Both the position numbers and the translations under genes were made by a program. Below are positions 18,772-26,988 of a DNA stretch of 52,321 bases, piece after piece. Numbering within the stretch: position 1 is the first letter of the stretch; each line of letters opens with the position of its first letter. Source of the stretch: JACMLD01 sp964245425 (GTDB lineage: Bacteria; Bacteroidota; Bacteroidia; Chitinophagales; Chitinophagaceae); assembly GCA_964245425.1 (NCBI GenBank), contig CAXTMV010000007.1:1-52321 (forward strand), written 5' to 3'. Below the pieces are notes generated by a model. It worked only from the letters and a program-made list of their open reading frames with translations, did no database searches and was not told the origin of the DNA.

Positions 18772-20655
18772 TTATCTTGGCCACGATTGCAGCGGTGCAA
18801 TTTTCTTATGTACATTACCGGCCTCCTGTGGTACCAGGAATACATTGAGGTCGATGCTTGATTTGGCAGGTATGGTTATTTCAAACCCGATGCGGGTGGT
18901 ACCCGGGTTGGGCGCATCATAATCGTGGGGCGGCGGGTCAGTAGGCCAGGTCTTCATCCAAATATTGCCGGGCGCTTCTACGCGCAGCAGCAACTTTTTT
19001 CCATGCTGGGTTAATTCGGCCGTGTTCTTGCCCGTTATGGTTACGTTGGCGGGGGTTAAAAGCGTCCAGCGAATGGTGGTAACCGTATCTGTCGCTTCAA
19101 TTTCATCGCGCACCACCACATATTTTTTGTCTACAATGGCAATGCCGCGCAAGGCTTTTGTAAGCGCGCCGGTATAAGCGGCGGAGATATCAACCACCGC
19201 ATTCATATAATTGGGCGACGGAGAAGCGGATCGGATGGGTGCATAGCCTGCTACCCATTGGTGTTTATCATTAATGGTAAGTGTGTTGTGTACCTGGTTG
19301 ATATAGCGGAATACCGTCCAGCGCTGTGCGTCCTGTGTTCTGCCAAATATCTGCAGCCCTTTTGATTCAAGTGTTTCATATTCCTGGCGGCCAAAATCCA
19401 TGGCCCAACGTTCGCCGCCGGCGTCCATCACAAAAGAACCTACATCCATATGTGCATGATTGATGGAACCCGAACCACCTTTCATGGCAATATAGATGGC
19501 GTTGGTATCCGTCCAGGAAGTACGCATCAGCGCAATAGGGTTCTTCCCCTGGCCCATCCAGAAAGTTGCAGCGGGCGGGGTAATCTTGCCTATATCAAGA
19601 CCACCGCTCCACAACATAGCGCCGGGCAGTAACCGGTTTTGCAGGTAATCTGCCGGGGGGTGCAACAGGTAATTCTTTTCTACCCACAATAAGGAAGCTG
19701 TTTTTGTTTTGCTGGCAAACCAGAACATTGCGGGCTCCAGGCCGCCTTCGGGGCCGGAGTCAGAATAATTGAACGGGCTGCCGGTGGGGCCGGTCATGTT
19801 TTCAAGGAAAGCGCCCGTTTGCAGAAAGCCGGGTTTTTCACTGAGTCCGAAATCTTTTCCGAACAGCTTGTCCAGTGCACTGATGAGCATTACATTAAAA
19901 CTGGTACCGTAGCCCCAGTAATTATATCCTTCGGGGTAGATACCGTCCGGACCATAATCTTTCATGGCAAAAGGCACCGAATTGATAGAGCGGTTGATAA
20001 CCTGTTTGGCCAGTTCCGGCTGATCTTCATAAATGGCCATGGCGCCATAGGCCATGCCGGTATTGCAGACCTGGTTCCAATTATGTTCAACAGTCAGCCA
20101 GTTATTGTTATTTTTCGGATCAAGAGAGGGTTTGATGCCTTTTTCAAGGATAGCGGTTCTGATGCTGTCTTTGGAAGCCGCCGGCAGGTAATCATAGAGC
20201 CAGTCGTACCCGATGGCAACAGCCATGGTCATTTCTGCCACGTCCAGGAAATGCGACGGGTTCCAGTCAGTAAAAGCGCTTACGGCCCGCATTTCGCGCT
20301 CTGCTCTTTTTGCATATTTTGGGTTTTGCGTAGTGCGGTAGGCATATGATAAAAAAAACAACCGGCGCAGCGCCTCTCTCGATTTGTCGAGCAGCCGCCT
20401 GCCTATCTTTATTCTTTCTACCGGTACCGTCTGCAGCATCCTGTCAGACTCTTCCAGTATGGCCTGCTGCATAGCCTGCCAGGTTTTTCCGGTTCCGATG
20501 GTTTGCAGCAGTGTCTTTTCTTCTCCCTTCAGCAATAATATTCTTGGGTGGGCGGGGAATGTAGCAGCACCAATATAATCCGTTTGTGCAAAGATGCTGG
20601 CATGACAGGCCAGTAAGAGGACCATGATACTGGCCAGCGATCGGTTTACATTCAT
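18772..20655 (-). CDS. Second heparinase II/III-type protein
   Basis: The start MNVNRSLASIMV (20655) begins the signal peptide (ending CHASIFAQ); a 13-codon upstream extension lacks signal character. The product is 627 residues. The helical N-terminal domain has NNNNWLTVEHNWNQVCNTG, DGIYPEGYNYWGYGTSF and FNYSDSGPEGGLEPAMFWFA. The C-terminal sandwich starts at GSGSINHAHMDVGSFVMDAGGE, where NHAHMD replaces the SHNHND of its neighbour, followed by RWAMDFGRQEYE. The two proteins share fold but little sequence, so they probably act on different bonds of one substrate. It is divergent from the lacI gene at 21046 and may share its operator region. Confidence 0.8.
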   Translation of the reverse strand: MNVNRSLASIMVLLLACHASIFAQTDYIGAATFPAHPRILLLKGEEKTLLQTIGTGKTWQAMQQAILEESDRMLQTVPVERIKIGRRLLDKSREALRRLFFLSYAYRTTQNPKYAKRAEREMRAVSAFTDWNPSHFLDVAEMTMAVAIGYDWLYDYLPAASKDSIRTAILEKGIKPSLDPKNNNNWLTVEHNWNQVCNTGMAYGAMAIYEDQPELAKQVINRSINSVPFAMKDYGPDGIYPEGYNYWGYGTSFNVMLISALDKLFGKDFGLSEKPGFLQTGAFLENMTGPTGSPFNYSDSGPEGGLEPAMFWFASKTKTASLLWVEKNYLLHPPADYLQNRLLPGAMLWSGGLDIGKITPPAATFWMGQGKNPIALMRTSWTDTNAIYIAMKGGSGSINHAHMDVGSFVMDAGGERWAMDFGRQEYETLESKGLQIFGRTQDAQRWTVFRYINQVHNTLTINDKHQWVAGYAPIRSASPSPNYMNAVVDISAAYTGALTKALRGIAIVDKKYVVVRDEIEATDTVTTIRWTLLTPANVTITGKNTAELTQHGKKLLLRVEAPGNIWMKTWPTDPPPHDYDAPNPGTTRIGFEITIPAKSSIDLNVFLVPQEAGNVHKKIAPLQSWPR

Positions 20656-20767
20656 ATGGCAATGTATTTTGGAGCAGGCTCCGGGGTAAAACATTCGTTC
20701 AAAAAAGAAAATTAGTTCTTCTGTTGCACAAATGGTTTTTCAAAGAAGCATTTAAAATCGGTTTTTA

Positions 20768-20834
20768 CGAAAACGTTTAAGTAAATAAATACGCATTTCC
20801 TGGAAACGATTCCAGCTTTTTTACCCAAGTTTGA
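20768..20834 (+). promoter_or_regulatory. Tandem LacI-type operators and promoter upstream of the lacI gene
   Basis: Operator 1 is CGAAAACGTTTAAGTAAA (20768-20785, CG centre 20774-20775). Operator 2 is TGGAAACGATTCCA (20801-20814, CG centre 20807-20808), a near-perfect palindrome. The centre spacing is 33 bp, as upstream of susC, and the same TTTACCCAAGTTTGAG tail follows. The block points rightward, toward lacI, suggesting autoregulation. The divergent heparinase-like gene starts only 113 bp to its left and could share the control. Confidence 0.65.
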
Positions 20835-20867
20835 GCGTATTATTTTTTACCTGCCAAAACAATTGTT

Positions 20868-20985
20868 ATGCCTAGAACCTTCCTTCCGATCAACCTGCCA
20901 GCACCAGCAGGCCCCTGCCGTAGCTTTATCCCCCTTCCTTTTTATTACCCCGGTGAAACCGATTTCAGGTAAAACAGGCTCCTTA
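20868..20985 (+). pseudogene. Possible decayed susC start (leader remnant) in front of lacI
   Basis: The conserved operator block is followed, 93 bp after operator 1, by an ATG at 20868, matching the 92-bp spacing at susC. GTGAAACCGATTTCAGGT (20953-20970) matches the susC segment that encodes MKTISG at 16 of 18 bases. The ATG frame stops after 34 codons and the text between is pyrimidine-rich but degraded. It may be the relic of a second susC-like gene whose promoter now drives lacI. The alternative is a shared leader with no coding past. Confidence 0.4.
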
Positions 20986-21045
20986 CCATTCAAAAACCTG
21001 TCAGCTTTGTGAACGCCTGCTTTGAAGGCAGTATGCAACAATACA

Positions 21046-22080
21046 ATGAAAAAAAAGCAACCCGGAAAGAACTCCATCCACGACATTGCCCGGATACTTC
21101 GATTGTCGCCGGCTACCATTTCAAGGGCGCTGAACAATCATCCGCATGTACACCAGAAAACCCGTAGCCGCGTAATGGCCATGGTGGAAGAAGTGGGTTA
21201 TAAGCCCAATCCTATGGCTGCCGGCCTCCGCACCAATAAAACCAATACGGTAGGGCTGATTGTTCCCCGGATTTCCATGTTTGTGCACGCGGAGATCATC
21301 ACCACCATTCAGAATGAACTTCATACACAGGGTTACAATTTGATCATTTGCCAGTCGAATGATTCCGTTGAAATGGAAAAGGAACTGACACGCACCCTGT
21401 ATGCCTCCAGGGTGGATGCGGTGATTGCAGCTTGTACACTGTTCACCACAGATTTCAGCCATTTTGATATACTGACGCAAAACAATATACCCGTTATCTT
21501 TTATGACCGGGTGCCGGTAAAGCCCTACCCTGCCTGCATCATCAAGGGCGATGATTTCAGGGGCGGTTACCTGGCAGCGGCTCATTTAATTGAACTGGGC
21601 TGCCGGCGGATTGCTTATATTTCAGGTCCCTTGGTTTGTAGTATTTATATAGACCGGTTTGCCGGTTTCAGGAAAGCGATGAACCAGCATGATGTACCGG
21701 TTATCAGCAACCATATTTTTTACCACGAGCTGAATGCCGAGAATGCCCGGAAAGCGATGAATAAATTATTTGCCCGGAAGCCTTACCCCGACGGTATTTT
21801 TGCGGCCAACGATGTAACCGCCCTGGAAGTACTGCATTTTTCAAAAGAAATCAATGTGCAGGTGCCGGGCGATTTAAGAATTGTAGGCTATTCCAATGAT
21901 CCGCGCTCTTCCATTGTTACGCCTTCTATGACAACGGTGGAACAGTTCCCCGCGCATACCGGCAAAGTGATCGTAACCGAATTACTCAAAATGCTGAAGA
22001 CAGGTATCCGTTATAAAGCGCCGGCCGAATTTCCACAGATCACTACGGCGGTAGGACTGATACGGCGAATGTCTACCTGA
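21046..22080 (+). CDS. LacI-family transcriptional regulator
   Basis: The start is placed at the ATG of MKKKQPGKNSIHD (21046); the longer version would need a TTG start. The product is 344 residues. The N-terminal LacI helix-turn-helix is IHDIARILRLSPATISRALNNHPHVHQKTRSRV, followed by the hinge GYKPNPMAAGLRT. Residues about 65-344 are a periplasmic-binding-protein type effector domain (VGLIVPRISMFVHAEIITTIQ, VDAVIAACTLF, PVIFYDRVP, DGIFAANDVTALEVL, VGYSNDPRSS). It should bind CG-centred palindromes and respond to a sugar or oligosaccharide. Its own upstream operators match those of susC and of the lyase at 29361, so it is the best candidate regulator. Confidence 0.93.
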   Translation: MKKKQPGKNSIHDIARILRLSPATISRALNNHPHVHQKTRSRVMAMVEEVGYKPNPMAAGLRTNKTNTVGLIVPRISMFVHAEIITTIQNELHTQGYNLIICQSNDSVEMEKELTRTLYASRVDAVIAACTLFTTDFSHFDILTQNNIPVIFYDRVPVKPYPACIIKGDDFRGGYLAAAHLIELGCRRIAYISGPLVCSIYIDRFAGFRKAMNQHDVPVISNHIFYHELNAENARKAMNKLFARKPYPDGIFAANDVTALEVLHFSKEINVQVPGDLRIVGYSNDPRSSIVTPSMTTVEQFPAHTGKVIVTELLKMLKTGIRYKAPAEFPQITTAVGLIRRMST

Positions 22081-22113
22081 TTAAAAATTAAAAACCCAAC
22101 AGGCAAACTTTTG

Positions 22114-22140
22114 AATGGGCATTGCCATAAAACGCCCATT
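22114..22140. terminator. Hairpin between the two convergent lacI genes
   Basis: AATGGGC (22114-22120) pairs with GCCCATT (22134-22140) across a 13-base loop. It overlaps the last base of the minus-strand lacI stop codon. It could act in both directions, but the T-runs are poor. Confidence 0.4.
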
Positions 22141-23297
22141 TACAATATTTTGGTAGAATCTCTTGCCACCAGCACCGATTTCAATACGATGTTTTCATCT
22201 TTTAGCTGGTAATGCTTTTTCTCAAGCGCTTTAAAAAGCACCGAAGCAGCTTCTTTTCCGATTTCAAAAGCGGGTTGGGTAATGGTGGTAAGCGAAGGGC
22301 ATAATAAAGACGCCGTTTTCAGGTTGGAAAAACAGATGATTTTTACGGCCCGGGGAATATCGAGTTTCAGTTCGCGGCAAACTTCATAGGCCCCCAGGGC
22401 ATATTGCTCCACGGCAGCAAATATTCCGTCCGGCTGCTGCTCCTGCAGCACCTGTTTTATAATGCTGTAATCCTGCTGGGGATCATTTACGCAGTCAACA
22501 ATAAGCATTGGATTGGCTGGCAAACCATGATCGGCCACGGCCTGCATAAATCCCTGCATTCTTTTTTTCCCGATGGAAATATTTTTGGACATACCGAGGT
22601 GCACCGGCTTTTTGCAACCTTGTTCAATCAGGTGTTTAACCGCCAGGTAGCTGCTTTCATAATCGTCTGTGGTAACTTTCACCGTATTAAACGATTCACA
22701 AACGCGATCAAAGAATACAATGGGCAAGCCGTTTTTTTCCAGTTGTTCCAGGTGGCTGTAATCTTTGGTGGTGCTGGATACCGATATCAACACACCGTCT
22801 ACCCGGCCACCGTGCAGGTATTTGGTGAGCGCTGCCTCTTTCCGGTGGTATTCGTGGGTTAGGTAAATCAATACATGGTAATTTTTCTCCTGGGCGATGG
22901 ATTCAATTCCGTTAATGGCCAGGGCGAAATAGTTATTGGCAATTTCAGGTATGATAACCGCGATGGTTTTGCTCTTGTGCTTGCGCAGGCTGCTGGCATA
23001 AGGATTGGGCTGGTAATTCAGTTCGATGGCCAGCGCTATCACTTTTTCCTTTGTTTCCTGGCTGATGTCATGGCTGTCGCGAAGCGCTTTTGNNNNNNNN
23101 NNCGCCAGGATTGTTCGGATTTCCGCGAAGAAATACGTGAGCTGGAATCAGTTTGGCGGACTCCTGAAGTGCCATGCCGCGTGGAGTGATGTTGCGATAG
23201 CTGAACTCCACTTCTCATTCGCGAATGGCGCTTTTGAGACCGCCGAGATCGACAGGTTAAGAATTTGGGCAAGTTTCTTAATATTCACCGGTTCCAT
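22140..23297 (-). CDS. Second LacI-family regulator, interrupted by an assembly gap and inserted sequence
   Basis: The true start is ATG at 23297 (MEPVNIKKLAQILNLSISAVSKA), encoding the first half of a LacI helix-turn-helix. The frame is then broken by 23093-23236 (ten N plus sequence that does not belong) and resumes at 23092 with KALRDSHDISQETKEKV. GCGCTTTTG occurs at both edges (23084-23092 and 23228-23236). Joining them gives a continuous SISAVSKALRDSHDIS and a 337-residue LacI protein. The effector domain (TIAVIIPEIANNYFALAI, DGVLISVSSTTKD, PIVFFDRV, DGIFAAVEQYALGAYEV) is intact. It is most likely a functional regulator damaged only in the assembly. It is convergent with the first lacI. 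Confidence 0.88.
23093..23102. other. Ten-N assembly gap inside lacI
   Basis: The N run has an arbitrary length. The left flank ends in GCGCTTTTG, which recurs at 23228-23236; collapsing the interval restores the LacI frame. Confidence 0.95.
23103..23227. other. Foreign-looking 125-bp segment next to the gap, possible chimeric contig end
   Basis: This segment has no place in the LacI gene. Read on the minus strand from 23214 it encodes a 37-residue open peptide containing LIPAHVFLRGNPNNPG. That resembles the FxRGNPxNPG region of DUF1549/DUF1553 proteins, which are typical of Planctomycetota and Verrucomicrobiota. A TGA precedes it at 23217-23215. Contamination or misjoining of a contig end is more likely than a real insertion. 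Confidence 0.5.
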
Positions 23298-23516
23298 GGT
23301 GCAATGATAAGATTTAGGATATTACCACCCGGCCATTTCCTGCAATATTTATGAAATCCTTTCCAGAATCAACTGTCCGGGCCGCAACGGGTTGTGCGGT
23401 GCTGCTGACGAAGCGCCGGAAGCCGCCTGAAAATGGCTGCAATTTACGCCGGGAAAGTCTGTAAATTTTTGATACTTTAGCCTGTTCTTAGGATGGCAAC
23501 CCGGCTGTTTTGTGGC

Positions 23517-23538
23517 AACCGCTTTAAAATGCGGTTTT
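23517..23538 (+). terminator. Small hairpin with T-run in the lacI/response-regulator gap
   Basis: AACCGC (23517-23522) pairs with GCGGTT (23531-23536) around an 8-base AT loop, ending in TTTT. It lies 80 bp before the response regulator start. The rest of the 320-bp interval 23298-23617 shows no gene or clear operator. Confidence 0.35.
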
Positions 23539-23617
23539 ACTATTTCATCTTCATTAATAGAAAAATAAAAGAGACAGGCAACTGTAACGGCGATTGCGGC
23601 CCATTAAAATTCGATTC

Positions 23618-23980
23618 ATGAACAGGAAAAAAAAGGTTTTGGTTGCGGATGATGACCCTGCGATACTGGATGTAATGAGAATGATGCTTGAATTTGAAGG
23701 ATACGATGTGCTGACCACTTTGAATGGCGCCCATATCCTGGAGATGAGCATAGAATTACCGGATCTGCTGCTGCTGGATATCTGGATGTCCGGCACAGAC
23801 GGAAGGGATATCTGCAAAAAGATAAAACAAAACGAAAAAACCAGTAAAATTCCCGTGGTGCTGGTTTCTGCCAGTAAAGACATTGAACGATCTGCTTTTG
23901 AAGCGGGGGCCAATGATTTTATTGCCAAGCCTTTTGAAATGAATGAGCTGCTCCAGAAGATCGAAAAGAATATTTCCTGA
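23618..23980 (+). CDS. Single-domain response regulator (receiver only)
   Basis: The start MNRKKKVLVADDD (23618) is preferred to an upstream in-frame start. The product is 120 residues, just one CheY-like receiver domain. It has the acidic pocket ADDD (Asp11-13), the phospho-acceptor Asp54 in LLLLDIWMSG, the switch Ser in VVLVSASKD, and the conserved Lys in FIAKPFEM. There is no output domain, and no histidine kinase gene lies in the window. Such stand-alone receivers relay phosphate or act through protein contact. The link to the neighbouring PUL is only positional. Confidence 0.9.
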   Translation: MNRKKKVLVADDDPAILDVMRMMLEFEGYDVLTTLNGAHILEMSIELPDLLLLDIWMSGTDGRDICKKIKQNEKTSKIPVVLVSASKDIERSAFEAGANDFIAKPFEMNELLQKIEKNIS

Positions 23981-24049
23981 CCCTATAACGATCATCATTT
24001 ATTAACCGGCCGCCTGGTCATTACCAGTTGTTTTTTTATATACTTGCCT

Positions 24050-25324
24050 ATGTGTAAACCATTCATTTGGCTGCTGTTTATTTGCAGTACCGCCCGCGCG
24101 CAGTTGGCGGTGCCGGGTCAACCCCTTCCCGCCTGGCAGCCCGGGTACCTCGACCTGCACCATATCAACACCGGCAGGGGTAACGCGGCTTATTTTATCC
24201 TGCCAGATGGCACTACCTTGCTGGTAGATGCAGGCGAACTGGACCCTACCGCCGCAAGGACCAATTCTCCGCGCAATACAGCTATCCGCCCCAATAACAG
24301 CCAGCCACCGTATGAATGGATAGCTGATTATATTCACCAGTTTGCGCCGCAAAAGGAAAAGACAGTGATCGACTATGCACTGATCACTCATTTTCACGAC
24401 GATCATTTTGGCGGCTGGTATCCCGGCGCCCCGTCTTCTTCCGATAAGACATTTCTGCGCTCAGGCATTACCGGTATTGCCGACAGGCTGCCGGTTCACC
24501 TGCTGCTGACCCGCGATTATCACTATCCCACTGATCCCGACAGCCTGCTTAAAAAATTGCCCGCAGACAATCATGCCAGAAAGTCCTGGAGCAATTACCG
24601 GGCTTTTCTGCAATCGGCTCCCCATGGTTTAAAAAATGAATTCCTGCAGGCCGGTTCGGCTTCTCAGATACGCCTGTTATATGCGCCGGCCAGGTATCCT
24701 TCTTTTCTTGTCCGCAACCTTAAATCGAACGGGCTGATCTGGACAGGTAAAGACAGCAGTACCGCCCAGCATTTTCCGCCGGTGAACCTGCAGGATGCAC
24801 ATACCTGGCCAGACGAAAATACACTCAGTAATGCCATCCTGATCAGTTACGGTAAGTTCCGCTATTATACCGGCGGTGATAACCCCGGCAATGTTTTTTT
24901 GGGCGATTCAGCCTGGCGTGATGTTGAGTCGCCCATGGCAGTCGTTATTGGCCGTACAGATGTAGCTACCATGGACCACCATGGAAACCGCGATGCCGTT
25001 AATGAAAAGCTTATCAGTACCCTTCAACCGCGTGCCTGGATAGAACAGGTCTGGACCGCCGATCATCCCTGCCATGAAACCCTAATAAGGATCATGTCGA
25101 AATTATACAGCGGGCCGCGTGATCTTTTTGCCACCAATATGATGGAGGCCAATAAACTGGTGATTGGACCCCTGGTAGACGAGGCTTACAAAAGCCAGCA
25201 GGGGCATATCCTGGTGAGGGTATTACCAGGTGGCAATACCTATTATATCATAATCCTGGAAGATGGAGACAGCAAAAGGCTGGTCAAAAGTGTTTTTGGC
25301 CCTTATGAGGCGAGCAGCAAATGA
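24050..25324 (+). CDS. Exported metallo-beta-lactamase fold hydrolase
   Basis: The ATG at 24050 (MCKPFIWLLFICSTARAQ) gives a signal peptide; a TTG two codons earlier is the only alternative. The product is 424 residues. The metallo-beta-lactamase signature is ITHFHDDHFGGW, with His114, His116, Asp118 and His119 as zinc ligands. LLVDAGELDP comes before it, and TMDHHGNRDAVN later offers another metal-binding His. The GRGNAAYFILPDGTTLLVDAG opening is like the ComEC-type/competence MBL subgroup, here as a free secreted domain. The substrate is unknown. It follows the response regulator by 69 bp on the same strand, with no evidence of joint function. Confidence 0.85.
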   Translation: MCKPFIWLLFICSTARAQLAVPGQPLPAWQPGYLDLHHINTGRGNAAYFILPDGTTLLVDAGELDPTAARTNSPRNTAIRPNNSQPPYEWIADYIHQFAPQKEKTVIDYALITHFHDDHFGGWYPGAPSSSDKTFLRSGITGIADRLPVHLLLTRDYHYPTDPDSLLKKLPADNHARKSWSNYRAFLQSAPHGLKNEFLQAGSASQIRLLYAPARYPSFLVRNLKSNGLIWTGKDSSTAQHFPPVNLQDAHTWPDENTLSNAILISYGKFRYYTGGDNPGNVFLGDSAWRDVESPMAVVIGRTDVATMDHHGNRDAVNEKLISTLQPRAWIEQVWTADHPCHETLIRIMSKLYSGPRDLFATNMMEANKLVIGPLVDEAYKSQQGHILVRVLPGGNTYYIIILEDGDSKRLVKSVFGPYEASSK

Positions 25325-25357
25325 ATTCAACATTCAACCTGTAGAATCATTCCGGCA

Positions 25358-26821
25358 TCAGCGTTTAAACATGCCTGTGAATTGCTGGTTATACAATCGG
25401 CTGTTCAGCGGCTGCAATTGCTTTTGCAAGGCCAGCAATCTTTTATTTTCTGCTTCATCTGCTGTGATGGTCCGGTTGAATGAGCCGGTGCTGATATAAT
25501 GCAGGGCGGCGGCCAGTGAAGGTTCGCTTACATCGCCCCAGTTCTTGTTTATGCCGTCTGCCGTTAACTGGTCGGGGGCAAAGCCGTCGTAATATTCAGC
25601 GCTTCCCACACTATTGACTGTTTTAAAGGAAATCGGATAGATAGCATAATCAAATATAGAAATCGGGAAAAAGCCAACCGGCTTTCCATAGGTGGTATCG
25701 CCCACCAGCTTAACGTCCATATAGGGTCGCAGGTTATTGATCAGCAACTCGCTGGCGGAAGCAGTTTCGGCCGTGGTAATAAAGAACACCCGGCTGAGGT
25801 TAACGCTCCCGGCTTTCTGGTAGCTGATGGTATTATTTGCCGGCAGGAAAGACCCGTTGGAATAACCGAATTTCTTTTTCAGCAACGGAAATTTATCGGC
25901 CTGCAAAGAATCATTGAAGATATAGGTATACATTGTTTTGCCGGAAGCCGACGCAGGCGCGATCAGATCAGCCAGTGCATTCTGCGTATCGGTAGAGCCG
26001 CCATGGTTATACCGCAAATCCACCACCAGTTCATTAATGCCCTGCGAAGCAAAGCTGGTAAAGGCCGTTGTCAGCTCGGTCTTTGATACATCCCCAAAAA
26101 ATTGGTTGAACACCAGGTAACCGGTTTTGGTGGATCCATTTGTTATCACATTTGTATATAGTACGGAGTTAGCGGTATAGGTTCCTTTTGCCAAATTAAT
26201 ATCAACCGTTGTACCATCTTGTTTAGTGAACGTGAAGGTGGCTGAACTGCTGCTGGTACCAAAGAAAACATCATTCAAAATGGCCACACTGGCATTGTCG
26301 TAACCAATGGCCGTATTGTTTATTTTGCTGATATACCATCCGCGCTGCACGCCGGCGGTACCGGAAGGCGCATTTTTATATACATATTCCACAAACCAGT
26401 AAATAGAATCATTGGGCAAAGCTTTATCCAGCGAAGCTGCTTTAATAAAAAAACCATAGTCCTGGTTGCTGCCCGTCTGTATGGCATTGGATCCGGCCTG
26501 GGTGGTCACAAAACTATAACTGTGTTTGTTGTCCTGCACCTGTAAAGCGCGGATGGCCGCCATTTCATTTTGGGCGGCTACCAGGTCGGTAGAGCCGGTA
26601 TATTGCCGCGGGTTGAAAATCGCATACGATGGAATCACTTCATGCCAGAGATAGGCTTCTTTGGTATACAAATAAAGAGAATCTTTCAGCAGGTTAGATT
26701 TATCAGCAGCAGAAAGAGAATCGGTGCCCGAACCCGGGCTGCCCGCATCGTTGTTTTTCTTGCAGGAAATAACCAGTAACAACAAAACGGAAAGAATGAT
26801 AAGGCCAGGATAGTTTTTCAT
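25358..26821 (-). CDS. S41-family (C-terminal processing) peptidase, lipoprotein
   Basis: A 487-residue lipoprotein (lipobox VISC, Cys20). Residues 45-105 form an N-terminal helical segment (LYTKEAYLWHEVIPSY). A PDZ-like region is likely around 120-215, including GVQRGWYISKINNTAIG. The S41 protease core follows: ELVVDLRYNHGGSTDTQ (264-280), then ITTAETASASELL with probable nucleophile Ser355, and YGKPVGF with Lys380. The 25-residue spacing is right for the Ser-Lys dyad. It would cleave C-terminal regions of proteins in the periplasm or on the membrane. It is convergent with the MBL hydrolase gene 33 bp away. Confidence 0.92.
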   Translation of the reverse strand: MKNYPGLIILSVLLLLVISCKKNNDAGSPGSGTDSLSAADKSNLLKDSLYLYTKEAYLWHEVIPSYAIFNPRQYTGSTDLVAAQNEMAAIRALQVQDNKHSYSFVTTQAGSNAIQTGSNQDYGFFIKAASLDKALPNDSIYWFVEYVYKNAPSGTAGVQRGWYISKINNTAIGYDNASVAILNDVFFGTSSSSATFTFTKQDGTTVDINLAKGTYTANSVLYTNVITNGSTKTGYLVFNQFFGDVSKTELTTAFTSFASQGINELVVDLRYNHGGSTDTQNALADLIAPASASGKTMYTYIFNDSLQADKFPLLKKKFGYSNGSFLPANNTISYQKAGSVNLSRVFFITTAETASASELLINNLRPYMDVKLVGDTTYGKPVGFFPISIFDYAIYPISFKTVNSVGSAEYYDGFAPDQLTADGINKNWGDVSEPSLAAALHYISTGSFNRTITADEAENKRLLALQKQLQPLNSRLYNQQFTGMFKR

Positions 26822-26988
26822 GTTATACTTATATACAAAAGATACGCCTGATTAACAAAATGGGTTTGCCGGGCACTTGCAAGATAAATCCTTTAATTAT
26901 TTTTTAACAGGGAGAGAAATGTGAAAAGGTGGTTAATATGAAAATGGCGACAGCTTAAAATAAAGAAACCTCAACATGCCAATATCCG

